A stretch of DNA of 13,673 nucleotides. It comes from an uncultured Eubacteriales bacterium. GTDB lineage: Bacteria; Bacillota; Clostridia; Lachnospirales; Bianqueaceae. The stretch spans positions 1 through 13,673 of the forward strand of contig CACZPA010000192.1 of NCBI GenBank assembly GCA_902782895.1. The letters are read 5' to 3'. How positions within the stretch are numbered: the first letter of the stretch is position 1; every line of letters begins with the position of its first letter. The notes below the pieces were generated by a model. The model made no database searches, was not told the DNA's origin, and saw only the letters and a program-made list of their open reading frames with translations. The position numbers were made by a program, and so were the translations under genes. Shown piece after piece: positions 1 to 7,147 of the stretch.

Positions 1-124
1 ACACGAAAACCTTCATGTACTGTATCTGGAGATCGGCGTAGGAGCCAATACCCCGGTCATCATCAAGTATCCCTTCTGGCAGATGACGAGAGACAACAGG
101 CGGGCAAACTCTTACTGTCGGTAG
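1..124 (+). CDS. Sir2-like NAD-dependent deacetylase family protein, C-terminal fragment
   Basis: Only the last 40 codons are present, read from base 2 to a TAG at 122-124. The fragment has a core LYLEIGVGANTP followed by IIKYPFWQM. This resembles the C-terminal strand and loop of SIR2-type proteins in Firmicutes (an E-[IL]-G-V-G-x-N-T-P pattern followed by a Y-P-F-W segment), which normally bind NAD and remove acyl groups from lysines or take part in macrodomain-linked ADP-ribosylation chemistry. The assignment rests on that short motif alone, because the catalytic His and the NAD-binding Rossmann residues lie outside the window. The next gene has its own promoter, so the two are probably not co-transcribed by necessity. 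Confidence 0.6.
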   Translation, partial: HENLHVLYLEIGVGANTPVIIKYPFWQMTRDNRRANSYCR

Positions 125-157
125 ATAAAACAGAATCTTATTGATACGGCTTGTCTG

Positions 158-186
158 TTCACTTTCCTGTTTCGCTGCGGTATAAT
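158..186 (+). promoter_or_regulatory. Sigma-A type promoter of the XRE/ABC operon
   Basis: A -35-like TTCACT (158-163) lies 17 bp upstream of a perfect TATAAT (181-186). Transcription would start near 193 and give a leader of about 24 nt before the ATG at 217. This position rules out translation starts further upstream, such as the TTG at 151. Confidence 0.65.
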
Positions 187-216
187 CATTTACAGAAGCA
201 CAAAGGAGGCGGACAG

Positions 217-1284
217 ATGAAGATGATGTTGGCGGAGAACATCCGCGCTTTCCGCAAGGAACGGTCGTTGACTCAGGAGCAGCTTGCCGAAGCGCTGGGG
301 GTGACGGCAGGCGCGGTATATAAGTGGGAGGCGAAGCTGTCGAGCCCGGAGCTGGAACTGATCATCCAGATGGCAGACTTTTTCGATATCTCCGTGGACG
401 TATTGCTCGGCTATGAGATAAAGGACAACCGTCTGGAGGCGACGGTAAAACGTTTACAGGAATACCGCCGTAATAAGGATTGGGACGGGCTTGCGGAGGC
501 GGAAAAGGCACTGGTGAAGTATCCCCACTCCTTCCAGATCGTCAACGCTAGCGCCGCGCTGTACAGCGCGTTCGGTGCTGAAAGCGGAGACAAGGCCTTG
601 TATCGCCGTGCGCTGGAGCTTCTGGAACAATCTCTCCTGCTGTTACCGCAAAACAAAGATCCGCAGATCAGTGAGGAAACGATCTATGGGAGGATCGCAG
701 AAACATATCTGGGACTGGATGAAACGGACAAGGGTATAGAGCTCTTAAAAGCCCATAACGCCGGCGGACAGTACAGCCATGAGATCGGAAATACTCTGGC
801 TCAGAATAATCATATAGAGGAGGCACAGAAGTTTCTGTCAGAGGCTCTTTTGAAGAGAATCTCCGACCTTATCATCACGATCAACGGTTACGCAAACGTA
901 TATTATTACTGCGGTGATTATGCTTCCCTGCAGGCAATTTTGGACTGGGGAACACAGATCCTTTTGGGGCTGCGGGAAGCGGATAAGCCGAATTTCTTCG
1001 ACAAAATATGCGCCGCGCTGCTTGCTGTCCTTGCCGGATCGCAGTTCCTTCAGGGACAGGATAGCGAAGCACACGTAACCTTGATAAAAGCCAGAGAGCT
1101 TGCCACATTTTATGATGCCTCTCCCAGCTATGATGAAAGCGACATCCGCTTTGTCAGCCGCGTTGAAGGCGCCAGCGCCCATGATGATCTGGGAGCGACA
1201 GCAATGGACGGCGTCCGTAACGCGGTAAACCAGTTTGAAAATGAGGAGTTTACCGCTCTTTGGAGCGCGGTAACGGAAGAATGA
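217..1284 (+). CDS. XRE-family helix-turn-helix regulator with TPR-like C-terminal domain
   Basis: The protein has 355 residues. Residues about 6-62 form a Cro/C1-type HTH: the segment RSLTQEQLAEALGV, then a recognition helix around TAGAVYKWE, then a third helix ending DISVDVLLGYE. From about residue 75 to the end it is almost entirely helical with paired-helix repeats such as ALELLEQSLLLLP and EEAQKFLSEALL, typical of TPR-like ligand-sensing domains. The ATG at 217 is chosen because AAAGGAGG (202-209) sits 7 nt upstream and the -10 box at 181-186 excludes earlier starts. The ABC exporter gene begins 28 nt downstream, so the two are very likely one operon. Inference: the TPR domain senses a peptide or other ligand and the HTH controls the exporter, possibly with autoregulation. 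The ligand cannot be read from the sequence. Confidence 0.88.
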   Translation: MKMMLAENIRAFRKERSLTQEQLAEALGVTAGAVYKWEAKLSSPELELIIQMADFFDISVDVLLGYEIKDNRLEATVKRLQEYRRNKDWDGLAEAEKALVKYPHSFQIVNASAALYSAFGAESGDKALYRRALELLEQSLLLLPQNKDPQISEETIYGRIAETYLGLDETDKGIELLKAHNAGGQYSHEIGNTLAQNNHIEEAQKFLSEALLKRISDLIITINGYANVYYYCGDYASLQAILDWGTQILLGLREADKPNFFDKICAALLAVLAGSQFLQGQDSEAHVTLIKARELATFYDASPSYDESDIRFVSRVEGASAHDDLGATAMDGVRNAVNQFENEEFTALWSAVTEE

Positions 1285-1312
1285 TCAAAGGAAAAAGAGG
1301 AGACGTGCTATC

Positions 1313-3040
1313 ATGACGAAAAAAGAAATCCAGGCGCTGCGCCGCCCATTCCTCAAAGAACTGTTCCGGAAGAACAGAGTCAATCTGACGATGACAGTGA
1401 TCGCAGCCTTTCTCGCCAGCGCGTCGGAGCTCGTGATCTCCTGGACCATCAAGGGGATCTCCGATCTGATCTCCGGCGACGCGGCCAACAGCATTGGTAC
1501 GATGCTTCTTGTGGCGGGCGTCGGCTTCGCGTTATTATTGCTGGCCTGGGTGCTGGACAAGGTATTCTTGTCCGAGTTCCGCGCAAAGGCCATGCGGCAA
1601 TACCGCAAATATGTCTTTGAACGGCTGTTGGAAAAAGGAATTCAGGCTTTCTCCGGCGAGAACAGTGCGCTTTATCTTTCCGCCCTGTCCAACGACGCGA
1701 ACACCATCGAGCAGGACTACATACGGATGCTGCAGAACACCGTTCAGGTCGGTATCACTTTCATCGGCGCGTTAGGGATGATGCTGTGGTACAGTCCTTT
1801 GCTGACCTTGGTCGCCGTCGGCTTTTCCCTGCTGCCCGTTGTCGTCTCGGTCCTCCTCGGCAACAAGGCGGCCGTGGCAGAAAAGGCCGTTTCCGACCGG
1901 AAGGAGCGCTACACGGGCATGCTCAAGGACGTGCTCTCCGGTTTTGCGGTGGTCAAGAGCTTCAAGGCTGAAAAAAGCATCTCCGCTATCCACAACGAGA
2001 GCAACAACAGCGTTGCCGACGCGGCGAAAACCCGGGAGAAGATCAAGCTCCACGTCATCTATGCCTCGGGGTTCGCAGGCGGTGTCCTGCAATTCGGCGT
2101 GTTCTTCGTCGCGGCGACCCTGGCTCTCTCCGGCAGAGGCGGCATCACCGCCGGTACCGCCATCGTCTTCGTGCAGCTTCTGAACTTCGTTCTGGCGCCG
2201 ATCCAGGTCTTCCCGACCTATTATGCCGGGAAAAAGTCTGCGCTCGGCCTGATCGACAAGCTTGCGGAAGCGCTGAATCAGAATGTCCCCGACGAGGGTG
2301 AGCCCATCGCGCCGCAGCTCACAAAGGGCATTGAGCTGCGGGATCTCAGCTTCGCCTATGAGGAGGGCAAGACGGTTCTGCATGACGTCGATCTGGATAT
2401 GCAGGCGGGAGGCTGCTACGTCCTGGTGGGTGCCTCCGGCAGCGGCAAATCGACGATCCTGAACCTGCTCATGGCCTCCAACCGCGACTATCAGGGGCAG
2501 ATCCTCTACGACGGCAAGGAGCTCAAATCTGTCTCAACAAGCTCCCTCTATGATCTCGTGTCCATTATCCAGCAGAACGTGTTCGTCTTTAACAGCACGA
2601 TTCGGGACAATATCACCATGTTCTCCGAGTTTCCAGAGGAAGAAATCGCCCGCGCCGTGTGCCTGTCCGGGTTGAAAAAACTCATCGACGAAAAAGGTGC
2701 GGACTATCTTTGTGGCGAAAACGGCTCCGGGCTCTCCGGCGGTGAGCGGCAGCGGATCTCCATCGCCCGCGCGCTGCTGCGCAAGACGCCTGTACTCTTC
2801 GTGGACGAGGCCACGGCAAGCCTGGACACGGAGACCTCCTTCGAGGTGCTGGACGCGATTCTGAGGCTGGACGGCTACACCCGTGTCATCGTTGCCCACG
2901 ATCTGGATGAAAACATCCTGCGCCGCTGCACCGGTCTTTTCGCATTGAAAAACGGCGCGGTTTCGGAGCAGGGGACCTTCGGAGAACTGATGGTACAGAA
3001 GGGGTATTTCTATTCGCTGTTCACCGTTTCCCAGAGATAA
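1313..3040 (+). CDS. ABC transporter, fused permease and ATP-binding half-exporter
   Basis: This is a 575-residue type IV (ABC-B like) half-transporter. An N-terminal membrane domain has six likely helices (about 24-44, 61-83, 143-160, 163-183, 249-272, 279-301). The C-terminal ATPase has Walker A GASGSGKS (373-380), Q-loop Gln at 420-421, signature LSGGERQR (474-481), Walker B ending in D498-E499, D-loop ASLD and H-loop His529. All catalytic residues are intact, so it can work as a homodimer and no partner half is adjacent. The start at 1313 follows an AGAGGAG-type ribosome binding site at about 1297-1303. It is co-directional with the XRE-TPR regulator 28 nt upstream and followed by a terminator. 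The likely role is export of a small molecule, lipid, drug or peptide. There is no peptidase C39 domain, so leader-processing export is unlikely, and the substrate is unknown. Confidence 0.93.
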   Translation: MTKKEIQALRRPFLKELFRKNRVNLTMTVIAAFLASASELVISWTIKGISDLISGDAANSIGTMLLVAGVGFALLLLAWVLDKVFLSEFRAKAMRQYRKYVFERLLEKGIQAFSGENSALYLSALSNDANTIEQDYIRMLQNTVQVGITFIGALGMMLWYSPLLTLVAVGFSLLPVVVSVLLGNKAAVAEKAVSDRKERYTGMLKDVLSGFAVVKSFKAEKSISAIHNESNNSVADAAKTREKIKLHVIYASGFAGGVLQFGVFFVAATLALSGRGGITAGTAIVFVQLLNFVLAPIQVFPTYYAGKKSALGLIDKLAEALNQNVPDEGEPIAPQLTKGIELRDLSFAYEEGKTVLHDVDLDMQAGGCYVLVGASGSGKSTILNLLMASNRDYQGQILYDGKELKSVSTSSLYDLVSIIQQNVFVFNSTIRDNITMFSEFPEEEIARAVCLSGLKKLIDEKGADYLCGENGSGLSGGERQRISIARALLRKTPVLFVDEATASLDTETSFEVLDAILRLDGYTRVIVAHDLDENILRRCTGLFALKNGAVSEQGTFGELMVQKGYFYSLFTVSQR

Positions 3041-3126
3041 TCTGATCCTATACGCCTTTTTTTATACACGTGATTGTCCCAAGGCATCCTGAAATCGGGC
3101 TGTGTTTTGGCATTATTCAAAAAAAC

Positions 3127-3170
3127 AAGAGCTAACTGATTTCCAGAAGGAAAGGAGTTAGCTCTTTTAT
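3127..3170. terminator. Bidirectional intrinsic terminator between convergent genes
   Basis: AAGAGCTAACT (3127-3137) pairs perfectly with AGTTAGCTCTT (3156-3166). The stem continues inside, after a 2x2 internal loop, as TTTCC/GGAAA around an AGAA loop. On the plus strand it runs into TTTTATT. On the minus strand it runs into GTTTTTTT, encoded by the A-run at 3119-3125. It therefore serves both the exporter operon (plus) and the fucosidase gene (minus), and the minus side has the better T-tract. Confidence 0.88.
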
Positions 3171-3190
3171 TAACCAAACAATCTGGCGGA

Positions 3191-5779
3191 TCAAAAGACC
3201 GGAGAACTGTCCCCACAGGCAACATCCTGTTGGAGGACTTTTTCTTTGTAGTGGAAGACGATGGGCGCCGCGACGTCGTGATCCGCGTGGATGTTTGCTT
3301 TGACGAGCTGATGATCGCGCCATTGCAGATCGATCGTCAGGCCGTGCGGCGCGCGCAGACCGTGGACGGAACCGTCAGCCCAGGCGGGATCCGAAGGAAG
3401 AGCCGGCAGCAGATAGACATTGCTGTTTTCATCGGCCTGCAGAAGCATTTCCGCGATGCCGGCGCAGGTGCCGAAATTCCCATCGATCTGGAACGGCGGA
3501 TGCGCGTCGAAAAGATTCGGATAGGTGCCGCCACCGGTGAGCCGGACTTCGCGGCCGGCCGGGACGAGGCGCAGCTGGCGGCGCAGCAGACGAAGCGCGT
3601 GGTCGCCATCCCACAGACGGGCCCACATGTTGATTTTCCAGCCGAGGCTCCAGCCCGTGCCGTCATCACCACGGATTTCCAGGCTGCGGCGGCAGGCGTC
3701 GGCGAGCTCCGGCGTCGCGGAAGGTGTGATCTGATGCGCCGGATGCAGCCCGTACAGATGGGACACGTGACGGTGATGCGGATCCTGCTCTTCAAATTCG
3801 CTTTCCCATTCGAGGAGCTGGCCTTTGCTGCCGATCCGCTCGGCCTGCAGCTGCGGCAGGATTTCACGAATGCGGGCTAGGTCTTGCGGCTGGAGTTCTG
3901 TCCCCGGTAGGGTGGTGCCGTCCGCTGACAGCAGATCCGCGGTGGCCAGCATATCAACAGCAGCCAGCACATGCGTGAAGACTTCCCGGCAAATCGCCTG
4001 GCTCATCGTGGCCTCCTGCGCGATTTTGCAGATTGTTCCGTTCAGAATATAGGTGTTTTCCGGGGACGCAGACGGAGTGAGGATGAAGTGTCCCTCGCTG
4101 TTTTGCTGCAGCATGTCGAGAAAATAAACCGCGCAGGCGGCGAGGACGGGATACGCGCGGTCCCGCAGGAATTTAACATCGTCGGAATACAGATAATGAT
4201 CCCAAAGGTGACGGGACAGCCATCCGAGCGAAACGTTCCAGTAGGCGAAACTGAAGCCGTTGCGGCTGCGGCCGACAGGATTTGTCAGTCCCCAGATGTC
4301 GGCGTTGTGGTGCGAAACGCTTCCGCGCGCGTGGTATTCACGAGCCGCTGTTTTCGCGCCGTTCTGAACGAGCAGATCGACCAGACGGAAAAGCGGATCG
4401 GCCATCTCGGGCAATCCGCAGATTTCGGCCGGCCAGTAATTCATTTCTGTATTGATGTTGATTGTATAGTTGCTGCTCCAGACAGGGACAGGATCCTTGT
4501 TCCAGATGCCCTGCAGGTTCGCGGCGGCCGTCCCGGGTCGGGACGACGCGATCAGCAGATAGCGGCCATAATGGTAGAGGAGCGAGTACAAGACGGGGTC
4601 ATCCTGTGTCTCGGCAAAAAGCCGGAGGCGCTTATCGGTCGGGATGTCGTCTGTTTCTGCTTCCAGGGACAGTTCTGACGCGTTGTAATAGGGCGTGTAT
4701 TCGGCAAGATGGCGACGGAACAGGCCCTCGTAGCCGCCTTCCTTGCAGAGTGCGGCGAGCCGGGACAGATCTGCTTTACATAAAGCCGTTTCGTCAAGAC
4801 CCTCCGCGTCAGGATCTTTGTCTGCTCCGGCAAAACTTGTTCGAATCGCGATCAGAAGCGTTACACTGTCCGCATTGCGGATTTCAAGGGCGTTTGGAGT
4901 GCCTGCGATGTCGCCGCCTACAATGGTGCCGTCTGAAAGAGTGTTGTCTGCGATGTCGCTGCCTGCAATGGTGCCGTCTGAGAGAATGCCGCCTGTGAGG
5001 ATCGGGCGGACCACCATGCAGGCGCGCATACCTTTGTGGCTGCCGACTTCATACTGAACAGGATCAGCTCCGTCTTTGACATAATGTGGGTCGACCTGTG
5101 CTGGAGCCTGAAGGCTAGCCACAAGGCAGCCCTCCGATACAGAAACGGAATGGCGCAGAGGGGACGCAAAGGACAGATTCAGATTGATGCTGGCAGCTTT
5201 GTCTGCTGTAAAATGGGCGATGATCCCCTGATCAGCAGCCGTCGCGAAATACTCGCGCGTGTAGCGGATGCCGTTTTTTACGAAAGAGACGCCGGCTTTT
5301 GCGGTCCGCAGATCCAGATCCCGAATGTAGTCGGTAACAGTTTCGGGGACGGATTTGGGAACGGATTTAGTGACAGATGTTGCGACGGATTTGGCGACAG
5401 ATGTGGGGACAGATTTAGTGACTGACTCGGTGACGGACTCGCCAACCGTGTCAGGAAACTCTGTAATCAGGTCACCGATCGGCAGGTAGGACTGTGTAAA
5501 ATCGCCAAGCATTTTTGTTTCAATGATGTGGGCAGCTTCAGGGACCTGGCCGCCTCGGATGAGTTCGCGTACCTTCTGGATCGTTTCCGGTGCTACATCT
5601 GTCCCTGTATCGTGTGGATAACCGGACCAGAAAGTGTCCTCATTGAGCGGAATTGTGTCATGGTCAGGGTTTCCCCAGATCATAGCTCCCAGACGGCCGC
5701 TGCCGAGAGGGAGTGCTTCCTCCCAGTGCGCGGCCGGCTGATTATAGTACAGACGGTGAGAAAGCTCGTAGGTTTTCAT
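3191..5779 (-). CDS. Glycoside hydrolase family 95 alpha-L-fucosidase, intracellular, with repeat insertions
   Basis: The protein has 862 residues and no signal peptide or membrane segment, so it should act in the cytoplasm on imported fucosylated oligosaccharides, hydrolysing alpha-1,2-type fucosyl linkages by inversion. The GH95 N-domain start is clear (ALPLGSGRLGAMIWGN, then NEDTFWSG). The (alpha/alpha)6 barrel carries the family catalytic set: N441 and N443 in NINTEMNYWPAE, E574 in TPSASPENTY (general acid) and D766 in FQIDGNFG (base activated by the two Asn). These were assigned by matching Bifidobacterium AfcA-type motifs from memory. The ATG at 5779 is chosen over an in-frame ATG at 5821 because AAAGGA lies just upstream and the protein then begins at the conserved domain. 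Two tandem-repeat segments in the N-terminal part (residues 114-149 and about 263-292) make it longer than many homologues. It has its own promoter, and no transporter or fucose pathway gene is adjacent. Confidence 0.93.
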   Translation of the reverse strand: MKTYELSHRLYYNQPAAHWEEALPLGSGRLGAMIWGNPDHDTIPLNEDTFWSGYPHDTGTDVAPETIQKVRELIRGGQVPEAAHIIETKMLGDFTQSYLPIGDLITEFPDTVGESVTESVTKSVPTSVAKSVATSVTKSVPKSVPETVTDYIRDLDLRTAKAGVSFVKNGIRYTREYFATAADQGIIAHFTADKAASINLNLSFASPLRHSVSVSEGCLVASLQAPAQVDPHYVKDGADPVQYEVGSHKGMRACMVVRPILTGGILSDGTIAGSDIADNTLSDGTIVGGDIAGTPNALEIRNADSVTLLIAIRTSFAGADKDPDAEGLDETALCKADLSRLAALCKEGGYEGLFRRHLAEYTPYYNASELSLEAETDDIPTDKRLRLFAETQDDPVLYSLLYHYGRYLLIASSRPGTAAANLQGIWNKDPVPVWSSNYTININTEMNYWPAEICGLPEMADPLFRLVDLLVQNGAKTAAREYHARGSVSHHNADIWGLTNPVGRSRNGFSFAYWNVSLGWLSRHLWDHYLYSDDVKFLRDRAYPVLAACAVYFLDMLQQNSEGHFILTPSASPENTYILNGTICKIAQEATMSQAICREVFTHVLAAVDMLATADLLSADGTTLPGTELQPQDLARIREILPQLQAERIGSKGQLLEWESEFEEQDPHHRHVSHLYGLHPAHQITPSATPELADACRRSLEIRGDDGTGWSLGWKINMWARLWDGDHALRLLRRQLRLVPAGREVRLTGGGTYPNLFDAHPPFQIDGNFGTCAGIAEMLLQADENSNVYLLPALPSDPAWADGSVHGLRAPHGLTIDLQWRDHQLVKANIHADHDVAAPIVFHYKEKVLQQDVACGDSSPVF
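4905..4994 (-). repeat. Two-copy 45-bp in-frame duplication inside the GH95 gene
   Basis: Bases 4905-4949 and 4950-4994 are near-identical direct repeats of 45 bp. They encode two adjacent 15-residue copies containing LSDGTIAGSDIA and LSDGTIVGGDIA (about residues 263-292). The copies differ at a few scattered positions, so the duplication is recent but not brand new. It sits in a loop before the strand that reads VTLLIAIRTSFAG. Confidence 0.9.
5333..5440 (-). repeat. In-frame 12-bp tandem repeat inside the GH95 gene
   Basis: Nine degenerate 12-bp units encode residues 114-149 of the fucosidase. Each is a four-residue block of the type [EKT]-[ST]-V-[TPA], for example ESVT, KSVP, TSVA, KSVA. 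The reading frame is kept because 12 is a multiple of three. It lies between the conserved segment SYLPIGDLITEF and the next strand DYIRDLDL, that is, in a surface loop of the N-terminal beta-sandwich. Replication slippage is the likely origin. Confidence 0.9.
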
Positions 5780-5809
5780 AATGGTTCCTTTCCGACAATC
5801 TTTTTCTTT

Positions 5810-5818
5810 ATTATAGCA
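5810..5818 (-). promoter_or_regulatory. Extended -10 promoter of the fucosidase gene
   Basis: On the minus strand TGC precedes TATAAT (5818 down to 5810), an extended -10 element. The -35 region at about 5833-5839 is poor (TGGTTT-like), which extended -10 promoters tolerate. The start codon at 5779 is about 30 nt downstream. No confident catabolite-repression operator was seen around it. Confidence 0.6.
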
Positions 5819-5856
5819 CATGAATTTGCAGAAAAACCAGCCAAACTCAAAAAACG

Positions 5857-5865
5857 TGTGATAAT
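5857..5865 (+). promoter_or_regulatory. Possible extended -10 element for the nuclease-like gene
   Basis: TGTGATAAT (5857-5865) fits an extended -10 with one mismatch in the hexamer, about 54 nt before the ATG at 5919. No convincing -35 hexamer is seen, so this is tentative. It would lie back to back with the fucosidase promoter. Confidence 0.35.
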
Positions 5866-5918
5866 AAAAGTAAAGCGATTCTTCGAGTTGCTTTGTTTTT
5901 TTGAGGAGGTGCTGATGG

Positions 5919-6659
5919 ATGATTGATGATCCTTTTGATAAAGAATTTTATAAATTGTCGAAGCTTTACGTGCCGGATCCGGCGCTTGAAATCGAGGATT
6001 TTTCGATAGAGAAGCTGGTTACGCTGCATGCGAGACTGCTGTTTGAGCTGCCTCTTTTGCCGGAGGGGACACTTCTTGTGCGCCGCCGCGGGACGAAGGA
6101 GTATTACAGTGTTCAAACAACGGTTCAGGGCCGCCGGCATGAAGAATATCTCTCTCTGAAGCGCAACGCGAACCAGATCAGCTTGCTTCGCAGCAAAAAA
6201 CTGATTCGGGCGGCTTTGACTCGTATCCGGCGCATCACCCGGCACCTGAAAGGGTATCGCCGTCGGTTGGCGGCCAAACAGGCTGTTATTACGCGCCCTT
6301 TCCCGGAGAATTACATTTTCTATACGAATAAAATATATGTGAATTCAACTGGCGAGGTCGCCATTGTCGAGATGCTGCATAAGCATCGCGTCAAATTCGT
6401 ATATGGTGAGCCGACGGTAATCGGGGGACAGGTCTTACACCCGGACTTCAAGTATATTGTGGACGGCCGGACGGTTTATCACGAGCATCTTGGCAAGCTC
6501 TACGACTCGAAATATGTGGATGACTGGAACTGGAAGCATGCTCGATATCGGGACAATAACATAAAGGACGGGACGGATCTGCTGCTCAGCAAAACGCATG
6601 GCCGCCGCATAGACCTGGTGGAAATTGAACAGATGCTCCACGCACGTGGTGTTTTCTGA
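5919..6659 (+). CDS. Uncharacterised protein with PD-(D/E)XK nuclease-like C-terminal region
   Basis: The protein has 246 residues and no signal peptide or membrane helix. The ATG at 5919 is preceded by GAGGAGGT (5903-5910) with 8 nt spacing; a nearer upstream ATG at 5915 opens only a three-codon frame. Residues about 1-130 are charged and helical, rich in Arg/Lys at 93-121. The C-terminal half looks like a restriction-endonuclease fold: E146/E151 in a helix (GEVAIVEMLHKH), D176 in HPDF after a beta turn, E189 in YHEHLGK, then a helix with W203 and K206 in DWNWKHARY. This order (helix Glu, P-D, E-x-[LG], trailing W-x-x-K-x-x-x-Y) recalls small PD-(D/E)XK-like proteins common in Clostridia, some fused to helicases. 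The canonical E-x-K lysine is replaced by E-H-L-G-K, so catalysis is uncertain. It stands alone, followed by a long repeat-rich gap. I do not recognise a named family member, so the nuclease assignment is inference. Confidence 0.7.
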   Translation: MIDDPFDKEFYKLSKLYVPDPALEIEDFSIEKLVTLHARLLFELPLLPEGTLLVRRRGTKEYYSVQTTVQGRRHEEYLSLKRNANQISLLRSKKLIRAALTRIRRITRHLKGYRRRLAAKQAVITRPFPENYIFYTNKIYVNSTGEVAIVEMLHKHRVKFVYGEPTVIGGQVLHPDFKYIVDGRTVYHEHLGKLYDSKYVDDWNWKHARYRDNNIKDGTDLLLSKTHGRRIDLVEIEQMLHARGVF

Positions 6660-6800
6660 ATAGAATCCTGCAAATCCCGTGGTCAGTGTTTTTGTTGTAT
6701 CAAAAACCAACTATTCTGTCTGATCTTTTGCATTGCAGGCATCTTGATCCTTCAAATTCTTGAAGATTAATACTCCTGCTTTAGACTCGCTTCATAAAAA

Positions 6801-6847
6801 TGTCAGCAAATGATCGATTTTCTAATAGTTTTAATCATTTGCTGACA
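6801..6847. repeat. 47-nt palindromic element, copy 1
   Basis: Perfect 14-bp arms TGTCAGCAAATGAT (6801-6814) and ATCATTTGCTGACA (6834-6847) enclose a 19-nt loop. It shares its outer seven bases on each side, the following C, and its total length with copies 2 and 3. Its left flank CATAAAAAT is shared with copy 3. Read on the minus strand the hairpin runs into TTTTTATG, so it could terminate transcription in that direction. Confidence 0.9.
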
Positions 6848-6940
6848 CAAAAAACACGAAAGACACGAAGCCTGGAATCTATATTTTTCTGTTTCCAAAC
6901 AAGTCTTCAAAATATGTATCCAAGCAAACACATCTGTATA

Positions 6941-6987
6941 TGTCAGCTTTTCATCAGAAACCACGCCTTTTGAAGCGGAAGCTGACA
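6941..6987. repeat. 47-nt palindromic element, copy 2
   Basis: TGTCAGCTT (6941-6949) pairs with AAGCTGACA (6979-6987). Two further T-G pairs extend the stem to 11 bp if it folds as plus-strand RNA. The loop is longer than in the other two copies, but the element's total length is again exactly 47 nt. Its left flank differs from copies 1 and 3 and it has no T-tract on either side. Confidence 0.85.
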
Positions 6988-7075
6988 CTATCATGAAGGA
7001 GTCTGCAAGCAAAAGATACAATTCTGCAAAAAAACTGACGACAGCGGATACTTGCTGGAAACTGCCACATAAAAA

Positions 7076-7122
7076 TATCAGCTTTTGTTGAAGAATCGTC
7101 GTTTTTCGAACAAAAGCTGACA
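7076..7122. repeat. 47-nt palindromic element, copy 3
   Basis: TATCAGCTTTTGTT (7076-7089) pairs with AACAAAAGCTGACA (7109-7122) with one mismatch at the second position, around a 19-nt loop. On the minus strand that mismatch becomes a G-U pair and the hairpin is followed by a T-run (TTTTTATG), which could end transcription coming from the acetyltransferase gene. Starts of the three copies are 140 and 135 bp apart. Confidence 0.88.
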
Positions 7123-7147
7123 CGTTAGGTTAGAGGTCGATGGAGGT

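Noticed and set aside
151..216. Upstream extension of the XRE regulator from TTG 151
   Set aside because: The promoter -10 at 181-186 falls inside it, and the ATG at 217 has an ideal ribosome binding site.
3057..3063. T-run after the first exporter gene as its terminator
   Set aside because: No stable hairpin precedes it. The strong hairpin at 3127-3166 is a better terminator.
6688..6707. GTTTTTG/CAAAAAC hairpin as terminator of the nuclease-like gene
   Set aside because: The stem is AT-rich and is not followed by a T-tract, so termination there is doubtful. It is only mentioned under the intergenic entry.
6801..7122. CRISPR-like array made of the three palindromic elements
   Set aside because: Only the outer bases are shared, the inner sequence varies, the 88-93 bp gaps are too long for spacers, and there are no cas genes in the window.
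6803..7123. Open frame of 106 codons on the minus strand in the repeat region
   Set aside because: It begins and ends inside the palindromes, has no good ribosome binding site, and its Cys/Ser/Ile-rich translation resembles no protein I know. It looks like a chance frame in AT-rich DNA.
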